Source: an uncultured Lachnospiraceae bacterium
GTDB taxonomy: Bacteria; Bacillota; Clostridia; Lachnospirales; Lachnospiraceae
Direction: 5' to 3'
NCBI GenBank assembly: GCA_947571775.1
Contig: CANOZK010000004.1
Location: 182,090-246,089, forward strand
DNA length: 64,000 nucleotides
Shown here: one piece after another, positions 34,423-44,149 of the stretch
Layout of the letters: each line of letters starts with the position of its first letter
Numbering within the stretch: the stretch's first letter is position 1
The notes under the pieces: generated by a model
What the model saw: the letters and a program-made list of their open reading frames with translations, nothing else
Told to the model about the DNA's origin: nothing
Database searches by the model: none
Program-made: the position numbers and the translations under genes

Positions 34423-35628
34423 ATGGAAAAATTAAGTGTAGAACAGGCGCTAGAAGAAATTCTGAAATACACAACAGTCATCACCGACACCGAGGATGTA
34501 CACCTGCTGCATGCATCCGGCCGTATTCTTGCCTGCGATATGGCCGCTTCCTTTGACAATCCTCCATTCGATCGTTCTCCTATCGACGGATACGCCTGTA
34601 AAGCTGCCGATCTGACAGACGCCTCCAGGGAACATCCAGCAAAGTTAGAAGTCATCCGGGAGATCGATGCGGGACAGTATTCCACAGAAGAAATCCAGAA
34701 GGGCCAGGCGGTGCGCATTATGACTGGCGCCGCCATTCCGCCAGGTTGTGACTGCTGCGTTCGTCAGGAAGATACCGACTATGGCGAGACCCAGGTCTGC
34801 ATTTACCGCCCAGAAAAGCCTTGGGGAAATTACTGCTTTAGCGGAGAAGATTTTAAGAAAGGAGACGTGCTGCTGAAAAAAGGGAGCAGACTCAGTTTTG
34901 TGGAAGCCGGAGTCCTAGCGGGCATGGGATATACCCAAGCCACCGTCTATCGGCGGCCGCGGGCGGCGCTTTTTACCACCGGAGATGAAGTAGTTCTCCC
35001 CGGACAGCCCCTTCCACCGGGAAAAATCTACAACAGCAATCAGACGCTTCTAGCCTCACGGCTCTTGGATTTCGGTGTGGAGCTTGTCTATGTCAGAGAT
35101 ATACCCGACGATCCTTCTGTTATGGCAGAGGCTTTGAAAAAGGCAACGCAGGAGGCAGATGTAATTTTTACCACCGGAGCAGTATCCGTTGGAAAAAAAG
35201 ACATCATGCATGAAGCCCTGGATTTGGCAGGAGCAAAACGGATATTCTGGGGAGTAGCCGTAAAACCGGGCATGCCCACCTTGTTCTCTGTCTGCGACGG
35301 TATCCCCATCCTCAGTCTGTCGGGCAATCCGTTCGGAGTAGCCGTGATAACCGAGCTTCTGGCACGCCCCATGATTCAGAAAATGAAACAGGACGACGCG
35401 CTAAAACTTGTGCGGGTAACTGGTACCATGGCAGATACGTTCGGAAAACCCAGCAAAGGGCGCAGGTTCGTGCGAGCTTTTTGGGAGGCGGGCACATTTC
35501 ATCTGCCGGACGGACTGCATTCCAACGGGGTTCTGGCATCCATGACCGGCTGCAACTGCCTGATCGACATCCCAGCAGATTCCCCTGTGCTAAAATCCAA
35601 AGATGCGGCAGAAGCCGTTTTGTTGTAA
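34423..35628 (+). CDS. moeA: Molybdopterin molybdotransferase MoeA
   Basis: 401 residues. MoeA domain order: domain I/II (FDNPPFDRSPIDGYACKAADL, RIMTGAAIPPGCD), MoCF-binding domain (FTTGDEVVLPGQ, ITTGAVSVGKKD-like block, SLSGNPFGV) and domain IV. It inserts molybdate into adenylated molybdopterin. 11 bp after the MoeA-like gene. Confidence 0.95.
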   Translation: MEKLSVEQALEEILKYTTVITDTEDVHLLHASGRILACDMAASFDNPPFDRSPIDGYACKAADLTDASREHPAKLEVIREIDAGQYSTEEIQKGQAVRIMTGAAIPPGCDCCVRQEDTDYGETQVCIYRPEKPWGNYCFSGEDFKKGDVLLKKGSRLSFVEAGVLAGMGYTQATVYRRPRAALFTTGDEVVLPGQPLPPGKIYNSNQTLLASRLLDFGVELVYVRDIPDDPSVMAEALKKATQEADVIFTTGAVSVGKKDIMHEALDLAGAKRIFWGVAVKPGMPTLFSVCDGIPILSLSGNPFGVAVITELLARPMIQKMKQDDALKLVRVTGTMADTFGKPSKGRRFVRAFWEAGTFHLPDGLHSNGVLASMTGCNCLIDIPADSPVLKSKDAAEAVLL

Positions 35629-36152
35629 TGAAAAAGACACTGATTTTTGCCATCAGCGGCGTGAAAAATTCTGGTAAAACCACATTGATTACCTGCATCT
35701 TGCCGTTTCTGACCAAAGAGGGACTTCGAGTGGCAACCATTAAACATGACGGCCATGACTTCGAAGCAGATGTGCCGGGAACCGACACCTACCGGCATTT
35801 TCACGCAGGCGCATATGGTACCGCTATCTTTTCAGATTCCAAATACATGATTGTTAAACAGCAGCCGCAGATAACAGAAAAACATCTCATAGAATGCTTT
35901 CCAGAAGCCGATCTGATTTTATTGGAGGGTTTTAAGACTTGCCCTTATCGCAAGATCGAGCTGATCCGCCGGGGAAATTCGGCAAAAAGCGTGTGTGAAG
36001 CACACAATTTAGCGGCAATCGCAACCAATCTCTCCTCAGAAGAGTTGCAACGCACCAATTTAGACATTCCCCTTTTGGATCTGAATCATCCCCAGGAAAT
36101 CGCCGCTTATATCCTAGAAGAACGAAACAGACATATTTGCTCACAAATTTAA
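35628..36152 (+). CDS. mobB: Molybdopterin-guanine dinucleotide biosynthesis protein MobB
   Basis: 174 residues from the ATG that shares its first base with the last base of the moeA stop (TAATG). Walker A GVKNSGKTT, then KHDGHDFEADVPGTDTYRHFHAGA and LLEGFKTCPYRKIELIR, both family features. MobB binds GTP and helps MobA form the guanine dinucleotide cofactor, which formate dehydrogenases need. Confidence 0.93.
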   Translation: MKKTLIFAISGVKNSGKTTLITCILPFLTKEGLRVATIKHDGHDFEADVPGTDTYRHFHAGAYGTAIFSDSKYMIVKQQPQITEKHLIECFPEADLILLEGFKTCPYRKIELIRRGNSAKSVCEAHNLAAIATNLSSEELQRTNLDIPLLDLNHPQEIAAYILEERNRHICSQI

Positions 36153-36163
36153 GGCAAAAAACA

Positions 36164-36201
36164 GGCAGTAAGGAAGAATAACCCCATTTTTCCTTATTGC
36201 C
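36164..36201. terminator. Terminator between mobB and mobA
   Basis: GGCAGTAAGGAA (36164-36175) and TTCCTTATTGCC (36190-36201) pair with one mismatch. A-rich on the left and T-rich on the right, between convergent genes. Confidence 0.8.
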
Positions 36202-36237
36202 GTTTTCTTCCTCATTTGACACTGCACAAAGCGGTGT

Positions 36238-36837
36238 TCAAACGCTCTCTAATTTCTGCAATAACCTTTGATAGTCTTCCCTTTTGTTGATATTCTGAAA
36301 CTGCAATTCTTCCCCCAGGCTATGATACACATTGTACCCTATTTTTTTTAGAAAGGCAAAGACCGAACCGTGTCCCTCTTCCAAAGCTTGTGCTATGGCG
36401 GCGGCAAGTCCTGTGTCATAGATTCCAATCAGCGGCTCCTGTTTTTCTCCATGCTGAAGAATGGTCGCCCGTGCATTGCCTGTTTGGTCTTTCTCGATCA
36501 GCCCTTGCAATTCCGAAACAGACACCAGTGGCGTATCTACGCTCAGCACCAGGCAGCGCTTGGAAGATGCCTGCCGAAAGCACGCTTCCAGCCCGCCAAG
36601 CGGCCCTCTCTGAACAAACCGATCCAACACAACCCGCCCGGCACAGCTCGATCCGCGGTAGCCGGACACCAGAATCTCCTCAATGCCCAACTGCTTGCCT
36701 TTTTCTATTTGTATCTCCAAAAAAGTCTGATTCCGATAAATCAAATCCGATTTATCCAGTCCCATGCGGCTGCTGCGCCCTCCTGCCAAAACGACCAGGG
36801 AGAGGGCTTTTTGATTGGGATAACTGGTAACTGACAT
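36238..36837 (-). CDS. mobA: Molybdenum cofactor guanylyltransferase MobA
   Basis: 199 residues. Intact GTP loop LAGGRSSRMGLDKSDL, then VSGYRG, GPLGGLEACF and LVLSVDTPLVS, as in catalytically active MobA. It joins GMP from GTP to molybdopterin. This contrasts with the degenerate MobA-like half of the regulator at 2593-3492. Read toward mobB. Confidence 0.93.
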   Translation of the reverse strand: MSVTSYPNQKALSLVVLAGGRSSRMGLDKSDLIYRNQTFLEIQIEKGKQLGIEEILVSGYRGSSCAGRVVLDRFVQRGPLGGLEACFRQASSKRCLVLSVDTPLVSVSELQGLIEKDQTGNARATILQHGEKQEPLIGIYDTGLAAAIAQALEEGHGSVFAFLKKIGYNVYHSLGEELQFQNINKREDYQRLLQKLESV

Positions 36838-36854
36838 TTTCTTTTATCCTTTCT

Positions 36855-37175
36855 TTACAAATTTTGAACCAGAACCATATACAGCACCGTTCCCATGCCG
36901 ATGCTGAGCAGTGTGTTCTTTTTCCACTTATGGAGAATCAGAATAAAAACCATCGCAATCCCTTCTGGCAGGCCGTGAAATTCGGTAAAAACCGCATCCT
37001 TTAGGCAGTATACCACCAGCAGGCCGATAACCGCATAAGGAAGAACCGTCCCCAGATATGTAATGTGGGCCGGCGGCTTTTTCCCCTCTGGAAAAAGCAG
37101 AAAAGGAAGAAACCTGGTAAGCATGGTTCCCAATATCACCGCAACAATGGTTAAAACGCTCTGTATCGCTGTCAT
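36855..37175 (-). CDS. azlD: AzlD-like branched-chain amino acid exporter subunit
   Basis: 106 residues. The ATG at 37175 is preferred: AGGAGG lies 6 nt upstream and it overlaps the azlC stop by 4 bp (ATGA). Four hydrophobic segments, [14 protein letters not shown] at the start. AzlD works with AzlC to export branched-chain amino acids or analogues. Confidence 0.88.
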   Translation of the reverse strand: MTAIQSVLTIVAVILGTMLTRFLPFLLFPEGKKPPAHITYLGTVLPYAVIGLLVVYCLKDAVFTEFHGLPEGIAMVFILILHKWKKNTLLSIGMGTVLYMVLVQNL

Positions 37176-37873
37176 TTGCATACCTCCTCGTCCTCTTTTT
37201 TGCGGCTTACGGCAAAGCACACAATGATCAGCAGCATCGCCGGCAGAAGAAAGCCGTCGCTTCCAAAAATCAGCAGGCAAAGCAGCGAGCAGATCACTCC
37301 GGTCAGCGCCGGACGGTGGTCTTCGGATTCCTCCCACTGGTTGACAAACATCACCGTAAAAAGAGCCGTCATCACAAACTCAATCCCTGTGGTATCAAAG
37401 CGGAGCACATAACCCAAAAGCGCGCCCAAAGTTGCCCCAGACACCCAATAAATCTGATTCAGCAAGGTCACAAAAAACATAAACCAGCCCTTATCCACAT
37501 CCGGCGGCGGGGCGACTGTACAGTTGATGCTAAAAGATTCGTCGCACATCCCGTAAATCAGATAAAACTTTTTCCAACCCGTATTTTTATATTTTTGCAG
37601 CATGGAGATTCCGTAAAATAAGTGCCGGGCATTCACCATCAAAGCGAGCACAAACGCATGCAGCGGATCAAACGTGGCCATCAGCAAATTTACCGTCACA
37701 AACTCCATAGATCCGGCAAAAATAAAAAAGCTCATCAGCATGGGATAAATAACGGAAAATCCCTTGCTCCGCATCAAAAAACCGTAGGACATCCCCAGAA
37801 AAAGAAATCCTACGCAAATAGGCAGGGTATGCGGCAGCGCCGCCTGAAATGCTTTTCTCTTTTTTCCATCCAT
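37172..37873 (-). CDS. azlC: AzlC family branched-chain amino acid exporter
   Basis: 233 residues with about six to seven helices; family motifs [33 protein letters not shown] and [12 protein letters not shown]. Operon with azlD. Confidence 0.92.
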   Translation of the reverse strand: MDGKKRKAFQAALPHTLPICVGFLFLGMSYGFLMRSKGFSVIYPMLMSFFIFAGSMEFVTVNLLMATFDPLHAFVLALMVNARHLFYGISMLQKYKNTGWKKFYLIYGMCDESFSINCTVAPPPDVDKGWFMFFVTLLNQIYWVSGATLGALLGYVLRFDTTGIEFVMTALFTVMFVNQWEESEDHRPALTGVICSLLCLLIFGSDGFLLPAMLLIIVCFAVSRKKEDEEVCK

Positions 37874-37993
37874 AACCGTATTCTACACTCCTACAATTTA
37901 TCTGTCAAAACAAAACAGAAGATATTTTACAAGACTTTTCAGACCAAAAGATGTACAATATTTTAAAAATATGCCAAAAAAAGGGAGGAGATC

Positions 37994-38893
37994 ATGAAAA
38001 ATAAAACATCCATCGGTCATCTGACCGCGCTGCTTACCATCGTGATATGGGGAACCACTTTTATTTCTACGAAAGTTTTGCTGGCGGATTTTCAGCCTGT
38101 GGAAATCCTGTTTTTCCGCTTTGTGATAGGCTTTCTGACGCTGTTGGCCATCTGCCCCAAACGTTTGAAAGGCGTGACACGAAAACAAGAGCTGACTTTC
38201 CTAGCAGCCGGGCTTAGCGGGATCTGCCTGTATTACCTGCTGGAGAACATTGCCCTAACCTATACTATGGCTTCCAATGTGGGGGTGGCGGTATCTGTCT
38301 CGCCGTTTTTTGCCGCTATACTGGCGCAACTTTTTATAAAATCCGCGGAAAAGCTGCGGGCAAACTTCTTTTTTGGATTTGTTGTCGCCATGGCAGGGGT
38401 CGCGCTGATTAGCTTTCAGGGCGCGGAACTAAAGCTGAATCCGGTGGGAGATATCTTGTCTGTTCTGGCCGCGCTGGTCTGGGCCGTCTATTCTATATTG
38501 ACGCAGAAAATCAGCAGTTTCGGATATCCCGTTATCCTTACCACGCGCAGAACGTTTTTTTACGGCATCCTCTTTATGATCCCGGCGCTTTTTCTCTTTG
38601 ATTTTCGATGGGATCTACATCGTTTCACAACTCCGATAAATCTGTTCAATCTCATTTATCTGAGTATGGGGGCGTCTGCCCTGTGTTTTGTCACCTGGAA
38701 TTTTGCGGTAAAAAGATTAGGCGCGGTCAAGACCAGCATCTATATTTATCTGATTCCCGCGATCACCGTTGCGACCTCTGTGCTGATTCTAAAAGAACCG
38801 ATAACCTGGCTCTCGGCAATCGGCACGATACTGACGATTGCGGGGCTGTTTCTCTCGGAATATACAAAAAAAGCCATTGAAAAAGGGGCGTAA
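37994..38893 (+). CDS. EamA/DMT family transporter
   Basis: 299 residues, ten hydrophobic segments in two EamA repeats, N-terminal IVIWGTTFISTKVLL and a second repeat from about residue 150. Such proteins export amino acids or other metabolites. GGAGGAG before the start. Ends in a terminator that overlaps the stop region. Confidence 0.92.
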   Translation: MKNKTSIGHLTALLTIVIWGTTFISTKVLLADFQPVEILFFRFVIGFLTLLAICPKRLKGVTRKQELTFLAAGLSGICLYYLLENIALTYTMASNVGVAVSVSPFFAAILAQLFIKSAEKLRANFFFGFVVAMAGVALISFQGAELKLNPVGDILSVLAALVWAVYSILTQKISSFGYPVILTTRRTFFYGILFMIPALFLFDFRWDLHRFTTPINLFNLIYLSMGASALCFVTWNFAVKRLGAVKTSIYIYLIPAITVATSVLILKEPITWLSAIGTILTIAGLFLSEYTKKAIEKGA

Positions 38894-38923
38894 CGCGGAT
38901 AATCTCCGCACCGCCCCTTTTTT
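38885..38923 (+). terminator. Terminator of the EamA gene
   Basis: GGGGCG (38885-38890) and CGCCCC (38912-38917) enclose an inner GCGGA/TCCGC stem, followed by T6. Confidence 0.85.
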
Positions 38924-38927
38924 GTTT

Positions 38928-41504
38928 TTATGACTTTTCCAGAATAAATCTTTTTAACAGGGAAATCACTTCGTCCAGGTTGATAGGCTTCGCCGTATGG
39001 GCGTTCATTCCGCAGTCCAGGCATCTCTGGATATCCTCAGAAAAAGCATCCGCAGTCATAGCGATAATCGGAATATCTTTTGCATCCGGGCGTTCCAGCG
39101 CGCGGATTGCCTGGGTAGATTCATAGCCATTCATCACAGGCATTCGGATATCCATGAAAATCACATCGTAATATCCCGGCTCCGACTCCTTAAACTTCTC
39201 CAGGCACAATTTTCCATTCTCCGCCCAATCCAGTTCCATACCAATATCAAGCAGCAGTTCATCCAAGATCTCCCAGTTCAGTTCATTATCTTCTGCAACC
39301 AGCCCGCGGCGTCCGGACAGCTCCATATCCGCAGTCATTACATCCGCAATTTCTTCCTCACCCATATGTTTCTTCAATCCGTAGAACAAGGTAGATTTGA
39401 ACAATGGTTTTGAGATAAAACCGCTGATGCCCGCTTCTCTCGCCTCTGTCTCAAATTCGCTCCAATCGTATGCAGAAATCAAAAGGATCGGCGTATTCAC
39501 ATCCATGATCCTGCGCATCTGTTTGGCGACCGCAATTCCATTCATATCCGGAAGCTTCCAATCCAGAAGAACAATCTGATAATCATCCCGCTTCTCATGA
39601 TGCTTTGTTACCATCTTAATGGCCTTTTGCCCGCTCATAGCCCAATCCGCATGTATACCCATGGATTCCAGCACGTTCACTGCTGTGCGGCACAATACCT
39701 CGTCATCGTCCACTACCAGCATTTTCCAAGCTGGGAGAATCATGTCAATCTCCTGCTCCTCTGCTTTTTCCAAATCCAGAATCACATGGAATTCGCTTCC
39801 CCCGTGCAGCTTACTTTTTACGGTAATGCTCCCGCCCATGGCGTCCACAATGTATTTTGTGATTGCCATACCAAGTCCGGCGCCTTCAACTTTCTGTACC
39901 CGCTTGCTGTCTGCTCTGGAATAGGAATCAAAAATATGTGTTAAGAAGTCTTCCTCCATTCCCATTCCGTTGTCTTTTACCAAAATATGTGTGCGGACAA
40001 AATCCGCTCCTTTCGGCGGTACCGTATCCTCCTGATATAAAGATAACTCGATTGTGCCGCCTTCCTGTGTATATTTTACCGCATTGGACAACAAATTCAA
40101 TAAAATCTGATTTAGGCGCACGCTGTCGCAGTACACTTCCTCAGTCACTATATTATCCAGATGTACCAGAAAGCTTTGCTCTTTCCCCTTGACCTGCGTC
40201 TGTACGATGCTGACAATCCCGTCAAAGATTTCCCGCAGAGAAATCCGTTCCGCCGTCAGCGTCATCTTGCCGCTCTCAATTTTAGACATATCCAGCACAT
40301 CGTTGATCAGCCCCAGCAGATGTCTGCCGGAAAGCGCGATTTTTCTCAGGCAGTTCTGCACCTGCTCTATATCGTCGATATGCGTTGTCGCAATCGCCGT
40401 CATCCCCACGATTGCATTCATTGGAGTACGGATATCATGGCTCATATTGGAGAGAAACTCGCTTTTTGCCTTGGTTGCCCGCAGAGCTTCTTGGCGCGCC
40501 GCCTCCATCGCTTCCATCTGCTGGAAGGTGAGTTTGAAATAAACATAGAATACAAATAGCAAGATAACCAAAATAACCGCAAAAATTGCTACTGTTGTAA
40601 TCATAGTATTTCGGTTCATCGTTTCTACTGTTTCGTTCAAAGTACCGAACGGCAGTATCGTAATCAGATGCCACTCTGAATAAGGCAGCGACGTACAATA
40701 TATTTGCTGTCTGCTCTTGCTAAAATCCATGATAACCGAATATTCTTCTTTATTTTCCATGGATTCGGAAAGATTCTGGATATATTCATCTATATTGTCA
40801 GAATCACTTTCTGGATACCGCTCATACAGACTGCTGAAATAATCCGTATATTCTTGGTCCATACTGCTGATAATAAAACTGCCGTCTTTTCGGATAATAT
40901 GAGAATACATCAAAGAACCTTCTCCAACTCCGACGGTATCCAACATACTGCTGATATAATCTATGGGTACGGCCGCAACCATCGCCATGCTATCTTCGCC
41001 ACTTTTCATCGTATATTTTGCATTGATGCCGAACAAGATTATTTCATCCCCGGACTGATCACTACCCACTGCGATCTTCTCCTCTTTGTTTCTCAGCGAT
41101 TTAAAAAAAGGATCCGGATCCGCAAGCTGAATCTGCTCCCCATAGAGCATCTGCAAATCCCCGCTCTCAGAACAAAGAGCCAGATAATCAAAATTTCGGA
41201 CCGTGGCTCGATAGACCAACTCTTCATACAACTTTTCCGTGTTTTCCATATCAGAATTGACAACGGTCAAAACGGTTTCTACCTGTTCCAGCTTCAAATT
41301 CATAAGCGTCCGAAAATGCGCTGTAATCTGTTCGCTGATACCAGTCATATACAAGCTGCCCACTTTATCAATGGCTACTTTGCTCGCGTTGTTTGCATAG
41401 AGTCCTAACCCCAAAAATGCCGTTGCACTAACGAGGAGAAGAAGCGTAAAGCTTGTAATCAAAAAACGTGTAGTACGTTTCCTCTCCTTACTTTTCCCAC
41501 TCAT
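38928..41504 (-). CDS. Hybrid sensor histidine kinase with two receiver domains
   Basis: 858 residues. Membrane helices at about 14-34 and 300-325 enclose an extracytoplasmic sensor of the Cache type. Then HisKA (FLSNMSHDIRTPMNAIVGM), HATPase (NLLSNAVKY, DNGMGM, GAGLGMAI), receiver 1 (VDDDEVL, phospho-Asp in LLDWKLPD) and receiver 2 (AEDNELN, phospho-Asp in FMDIRMP). No DNA-binding or output domain and no Hpt domain, so it must pass the signal to a partner elsewhere. It stands alone. The signal is unknown. Confidence 0.94.
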   Translation of the reverse strand: MSGKSKERKRTTRFLITSFTLLLLVSATAFLGLGLYANNASKVAIDKVGSLYMTGISEQITAHFRTLMNLKLEQVETVLTVVNSDMENTEKLYEELVYRATVRNFDYLALCSESGDLQMLYGEQIQLADPDPFFKSLRNKEEKIAVGSDQSGDEIILFGINAKYTMKSGEDSMAMVAAVPIDYISSMLDTVGVGEGSLMYSHIIRKDGSFIISSMDQEYTDYFSSLYERYPESDSDNIDEYIQNLSESMENKEEYSVIMDFSKSRQQIYCTSLPYSEWHLITILPFGTLNETVETMNRNTMITTVAIFAVILVILLFVFYVYFKLTFQQMEAMEAARQEALRATKAKSEFLSNMSHDIRTPMNAIVGMTAIATTHIDDIEQVQNCLRKIALSGRHLLGLINDVLDMSKIESGKMTLTAERISLREIFDGIVSIVQTQVKGKEQSFLVHLDNIVTEEVYCDSVRLNQILLNLLSNAVKYTQEGGTIELSLYQEDTVPPKGADFVRTHILVKDNGMGMEEDFLTHIFDSYSRADSKRVQKVEGAGLGMAITKYIVDAMGGSITVKSKLHGGSEFHVILDLEKAEEQEIDMILPAWKMLVVDDDEVLCRTAVNVLESMGIHADWAMSGQKAIKMVTKHHEKRDDYQIVLLDWKLPDMNGIAVAKQMRRIMDVNTPILLISAYDWSEFETEAREAGISGFISKPLFKSTLFYGLKKHMGEEEIADVMTADMELSGRRGLVAEDNELNWEILDELLLDIGMELDWAENGKLCLEKFKESEPGYYDVIFMDIRMPVMNGYESTQAIRALERPDAKDIPIIAMTADAFSEDIQRCLDCGMNAHTAKPINLDEVISLLKRFILEKS

Positions 41505-41684
41505 GTATGATTCCTCCTAAGTCCCTTGCTCTTAGAAAAATAAAAACAAGTCATATTAATTATATCTTATCGCAATTATAGCATTTTTTTCCCATAAAAA
41601 CAATTCCGTTTTTCTATGGCTTCCCACACATTGACATGAAAGCAAACGACTGCTAAAATAATACAAACAAAAAGGAATGGATTA

Positions 41685-42905
41685 ATGAAGATGGAACATT
41701 ACAAATACGATTTTACCTCTGTTATAGAGCGCAGTGGAAAAGACGCTCTGGCGGTGGATAGTTTAGGCGGCCCTCTGGCATCTGCGCCGGCTCTGCCAAA
41801 GGAAGGCTTTGATGCAATTCCCATGTGGGTAGCGGATATGAATTTCCCCACGGTTCCAACCGTTCAGGAGGCGATTATCCGGCGCGTCGAGCACCCGGCA
41901 TTCGGATATTTTCTGCCCACAGAAGAATATTACGAGTCTATTATCCGCTGGCAGGAAACCAGAAATGGCGTCAAAGGACTGACGCCAGACTGCATTGGAT
42001 ATGAAAACGGTGTTTTGGGAGGCGTGATCTCCGCGCTGACTGCGTTCGCCTCCCCTGGGGATAAGGTGCTGCTGCACAGCCCTACTTATATCGGCTTTAC
42101 AGCGAGCATCGAAAACAACGGATACCAGATTATTCACAGCCCTTTGAAAAAAGAAGAAGACGGCACCTGGCGGATGGACTATGAAGATATGGACGCCAAA
42201 TTAAAGGCCGAGCATATCCATGTGGCGGTTTTTTGCAGCCCGCATAACCCCTGCGGACGAGTCTGGGAACGAGAAGAGCTGGAGCGGGCAATGGAAGTTT
42301 ACCAAAAAAACGACTGTGTCGTGATCTCCGATGAAATCTGGTCGGATATCCTTTTAAACGGACACAGACACATCCCCGTCCAATCTGTCAGCGAGGACGC
42401 CAGGAACCGCACCGTCGCCCTGTATGCGCCCAGCAAAACCTTTAACCTTGCCGGACTGATCGGCAGCTACCACATCATTTACAATGCCTATCTGCGCGAC
42501 CGTGTACGGGCCAAGGGCAGCAAATCTCACTACAACAATATGAACGTCCTTTCCATGCACGCCCTGATCGGCGCTTATCAGTCGGAAGGCCAAAAGTGGG
42601 TGGACGAGCTGTGCCAAGTGTTGAGCCAGAACATCAATTTCGCCTGTGACTATATTGCAAAACATTTCCCCGGCATAGAAGTCAGCAAGCCGGAAGGAAC
42701 TTATATGCTGTTTCTGGACTGCTCAAAGTGGTGCAAGGCCCACAAAAAATCCGTTGGGGAGCTATTGAAAGCCGGCTGGGATGTGGGCGTAGCCTGGCAG
42801 GACGGACGGATTTTCCACGGTTCCTGCGCCATCCGCATGAACTTGGCGCTGCCTCTTAGCCGCGTAAAAGAGGCCCTGGAACGGTTAAAACGGTATGTTT
42901 TTTGA
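41685..42905 (+). CDS. PatB/MalY-type C-S lyase (PLP aminotransferase fold)
   Basis: 406 residues. Fold type I PLP enzyme: GVLGGVISALTAF, SPHNPCGRVW, SDEIWSDI and the PLP Lys in YAPSKTFNLAGL. The N-terminal PMWVADMNF block is typical of the MalY/PatB cystathionine beta-lyase group, which split cystathionine or cysteine conjugates. Single gene with AAGGA upstream; alternative ATG two codons later. Confidence 0.93.
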   Translation: MKMEHYKYDFTSVIERSGKDALAVDSLGGPLASAPALPKEGFDAIPMWVADMNFPTVPTVQEAIIRRVEHPAFGYFLPTEEYYESIIRWQETRNGVKGLTPDCIGYENGVLGGVISALTAFASPGDKVLLHSPTYIGFTASIENNGYQIIHSPLKKEEDGTWRMDYEDMDAKLKAEHIHVAVFCSPHNPCGRVWEREELERAMEVYQKNDCVVISDEIWSDILLNGHRHIPVQSVSEDARNRTVALYAPSKTFNLAGLIGSYHIIYNAYLRDRVRAKGSKSHYNNMNVLSMHALIGAYQSEGQKWVDELCQVLSQNINFACDYIAKHFPGIEVSKPEGTYMLFLDCSKWCKAHKKSVGELLKAGWDVGVAWQDGRIFHGSCAIRMNLALPLSRVKEALERLKRYVF

Positions 42906-42924
42906 CGGTTCTGACCAGTCAGCT

Positions 42925-43332
42925 TTACACGGAATCCAAATTTTCTGTCGCCGTCATCTGTTCGTGCTCGGCACGGATTTCCTTGTAAAGCTGATAAAAG
43001 CTCCATTCGCAGTTACTCTGTGTGAGCACCGCTTTTAGGGCTACGGGCGCTTTGTTTTTGCGGAGCTGTTTCAAAAGTTCATCCAGACGGCGATCCGAAA
43101 ACCCATGCAGCACCATCATTTCTTCGGGAATCACCGGAAGAGCCTCCCCTGGCTCTTCCAGCTCCTCCGCAAAATCCTTGAGTCCGGCCAGATACCCCAC
43201 TTTCTGGTTTACCAGATCCGGCGTAATGTTTCGGATCCGCATCCCCATGCGCACCAATATACCCTTGATCAGCCGAATCTTATCCGATTTTTCTGGATTA
43301 TAATACAACACCGTTTCTTTTACTGCTGCCAT
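42925..43332 (-). CDS. DUF3783 domain protein
   Basis: 135 residues from the ATG at 43332, set by GGAGGAA. N-terminal part VLYYNPEKSDKIRLIKGILVRMGMRIRNI, and C-terminal DUF3783 (MMVLHGFSDRRLDELLKQLRKNKAPVALKAVLTQSNCEWSFYQLYKEI). Function unknown. It overlaps the 3' end of the glycosylase gene by 35 bp, so the pair is cotranscribed. Confidence 0.82.
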   Translation of the reverse strand: MAAVKETVLYYNPEKSDKIRLIKGILVRMGMRIRNITPDLVNQKVGYLAGLKDFAEELEEPGEALPVIPEEMMVLHGFSDRRLDELLKQLRKNKAPVALKAVLTQSNCEWSFYQLYKEIRAEHEQMTATENLDSV

Positions 43333-44149
43333 ACGCCAATTCCTCCGTTCCAAATAGTTCATAATAAAAAGCATATTGCTGGAGAATCCCCGCAAATCCC
43401 GCATATCGCTCAAAAGGAAAGCCGTTCGGATACCGCTTTAGCATATCCTGGATATGGGTATCTATGGGGAACGCTTCGATATGATGAAGGGCAAACAAAC
43501 TGATACAATTCGCCACCTTTTCCCCCACGCCGCTGAATTTTAACAATTCTGTTTTCGCCGCCTCATAATCCAGCAAAAAAAGCCCCTCCAGATCGATTTC
43601 ACCTCTGCAAACCATCTGCGCCGTCTTTCGGATGTAAGGCGCACGATAGCCTAGACCGCAGCCGCGCAGCGATTCTTCCGAGGCTTTTGCCAGCGCATAA
43701 GGAGTCGGAAACGGATGGTATGGCTCTTTTCGGAAATTGCTTTCTTTTTGCCCAAATTCCCGGCACAGCGCATCGACGCATTTGCGGATCCGCGGGATAT
43801 TATTCCTCTGGGAAATGATAAATGTCACAACCGTCTCCCACAATTCCTGACGCAGAATCCGAATTCCGCCGCCTAATCGGGCCGCCGCCTGAAGATAGGC
43901 ATCTTCCGGGTCAATGGCCCGCTTGATGCTGCCATAATCTGTATCCAGATCAAAATAACTCCGCCAGAGCGCGTTAAACTCCTCCTCTGTACAGGAAAAA
44001 GAAACCTGCCTCCCCTGCTGCTGCACTTCCAAATATCTGCCAAAAACAATCAGCGAATATGTATCTTCCGAAAGCTGCCGCATCCGAAAACACTGTCCAG
44101 AACGGCTGATCTGATGGATGTCAAAATCTGTAATCTCTTTTGTAACCAT
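43298..44149 (-). CDS. 8-oxoguanine DNA glycosylase (Ogg-type)
   Basis: 283 residues from the ATG at 44149 (GGAG upstream). N-terminal OGG_N-like domain, then the HhH-GPD fold: FIISQRNNIPRIRKCVDALC, GLGYRAPYI, helix-hairpin-helix FSGVGEKVANC with the catalytic Lys in GEK, and PIDTH with the catalytic Asp. It removes 8-oxoguanine and cuts the backbone. Confidence 0.92.
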   Translation of the reverse strand: MVTKEITDFDIHQISRSGQCFRMRQLSEDTYSLIVFGRYLEVQQQGRQVSFSCTEEEFNALWRSYFDLDTDYGSIKRAIDPEDAYLQAAARLGGGIRILRQELWETVVTFIISQRNNIPRIRKCVDALCREFGQKESNFRKEPYHPFPTPYALAKASEESLRGCGLGYRAPYIRKTAQMVCRGEIDLEGLFLLDYEAAKTELLKFSGVGEKVANCISLFALHHIEAFPIDTHIQDMLKRYPNGFPFERYAGFAGILQQYAFYYELFGTEELAYGSSKRNGVVL

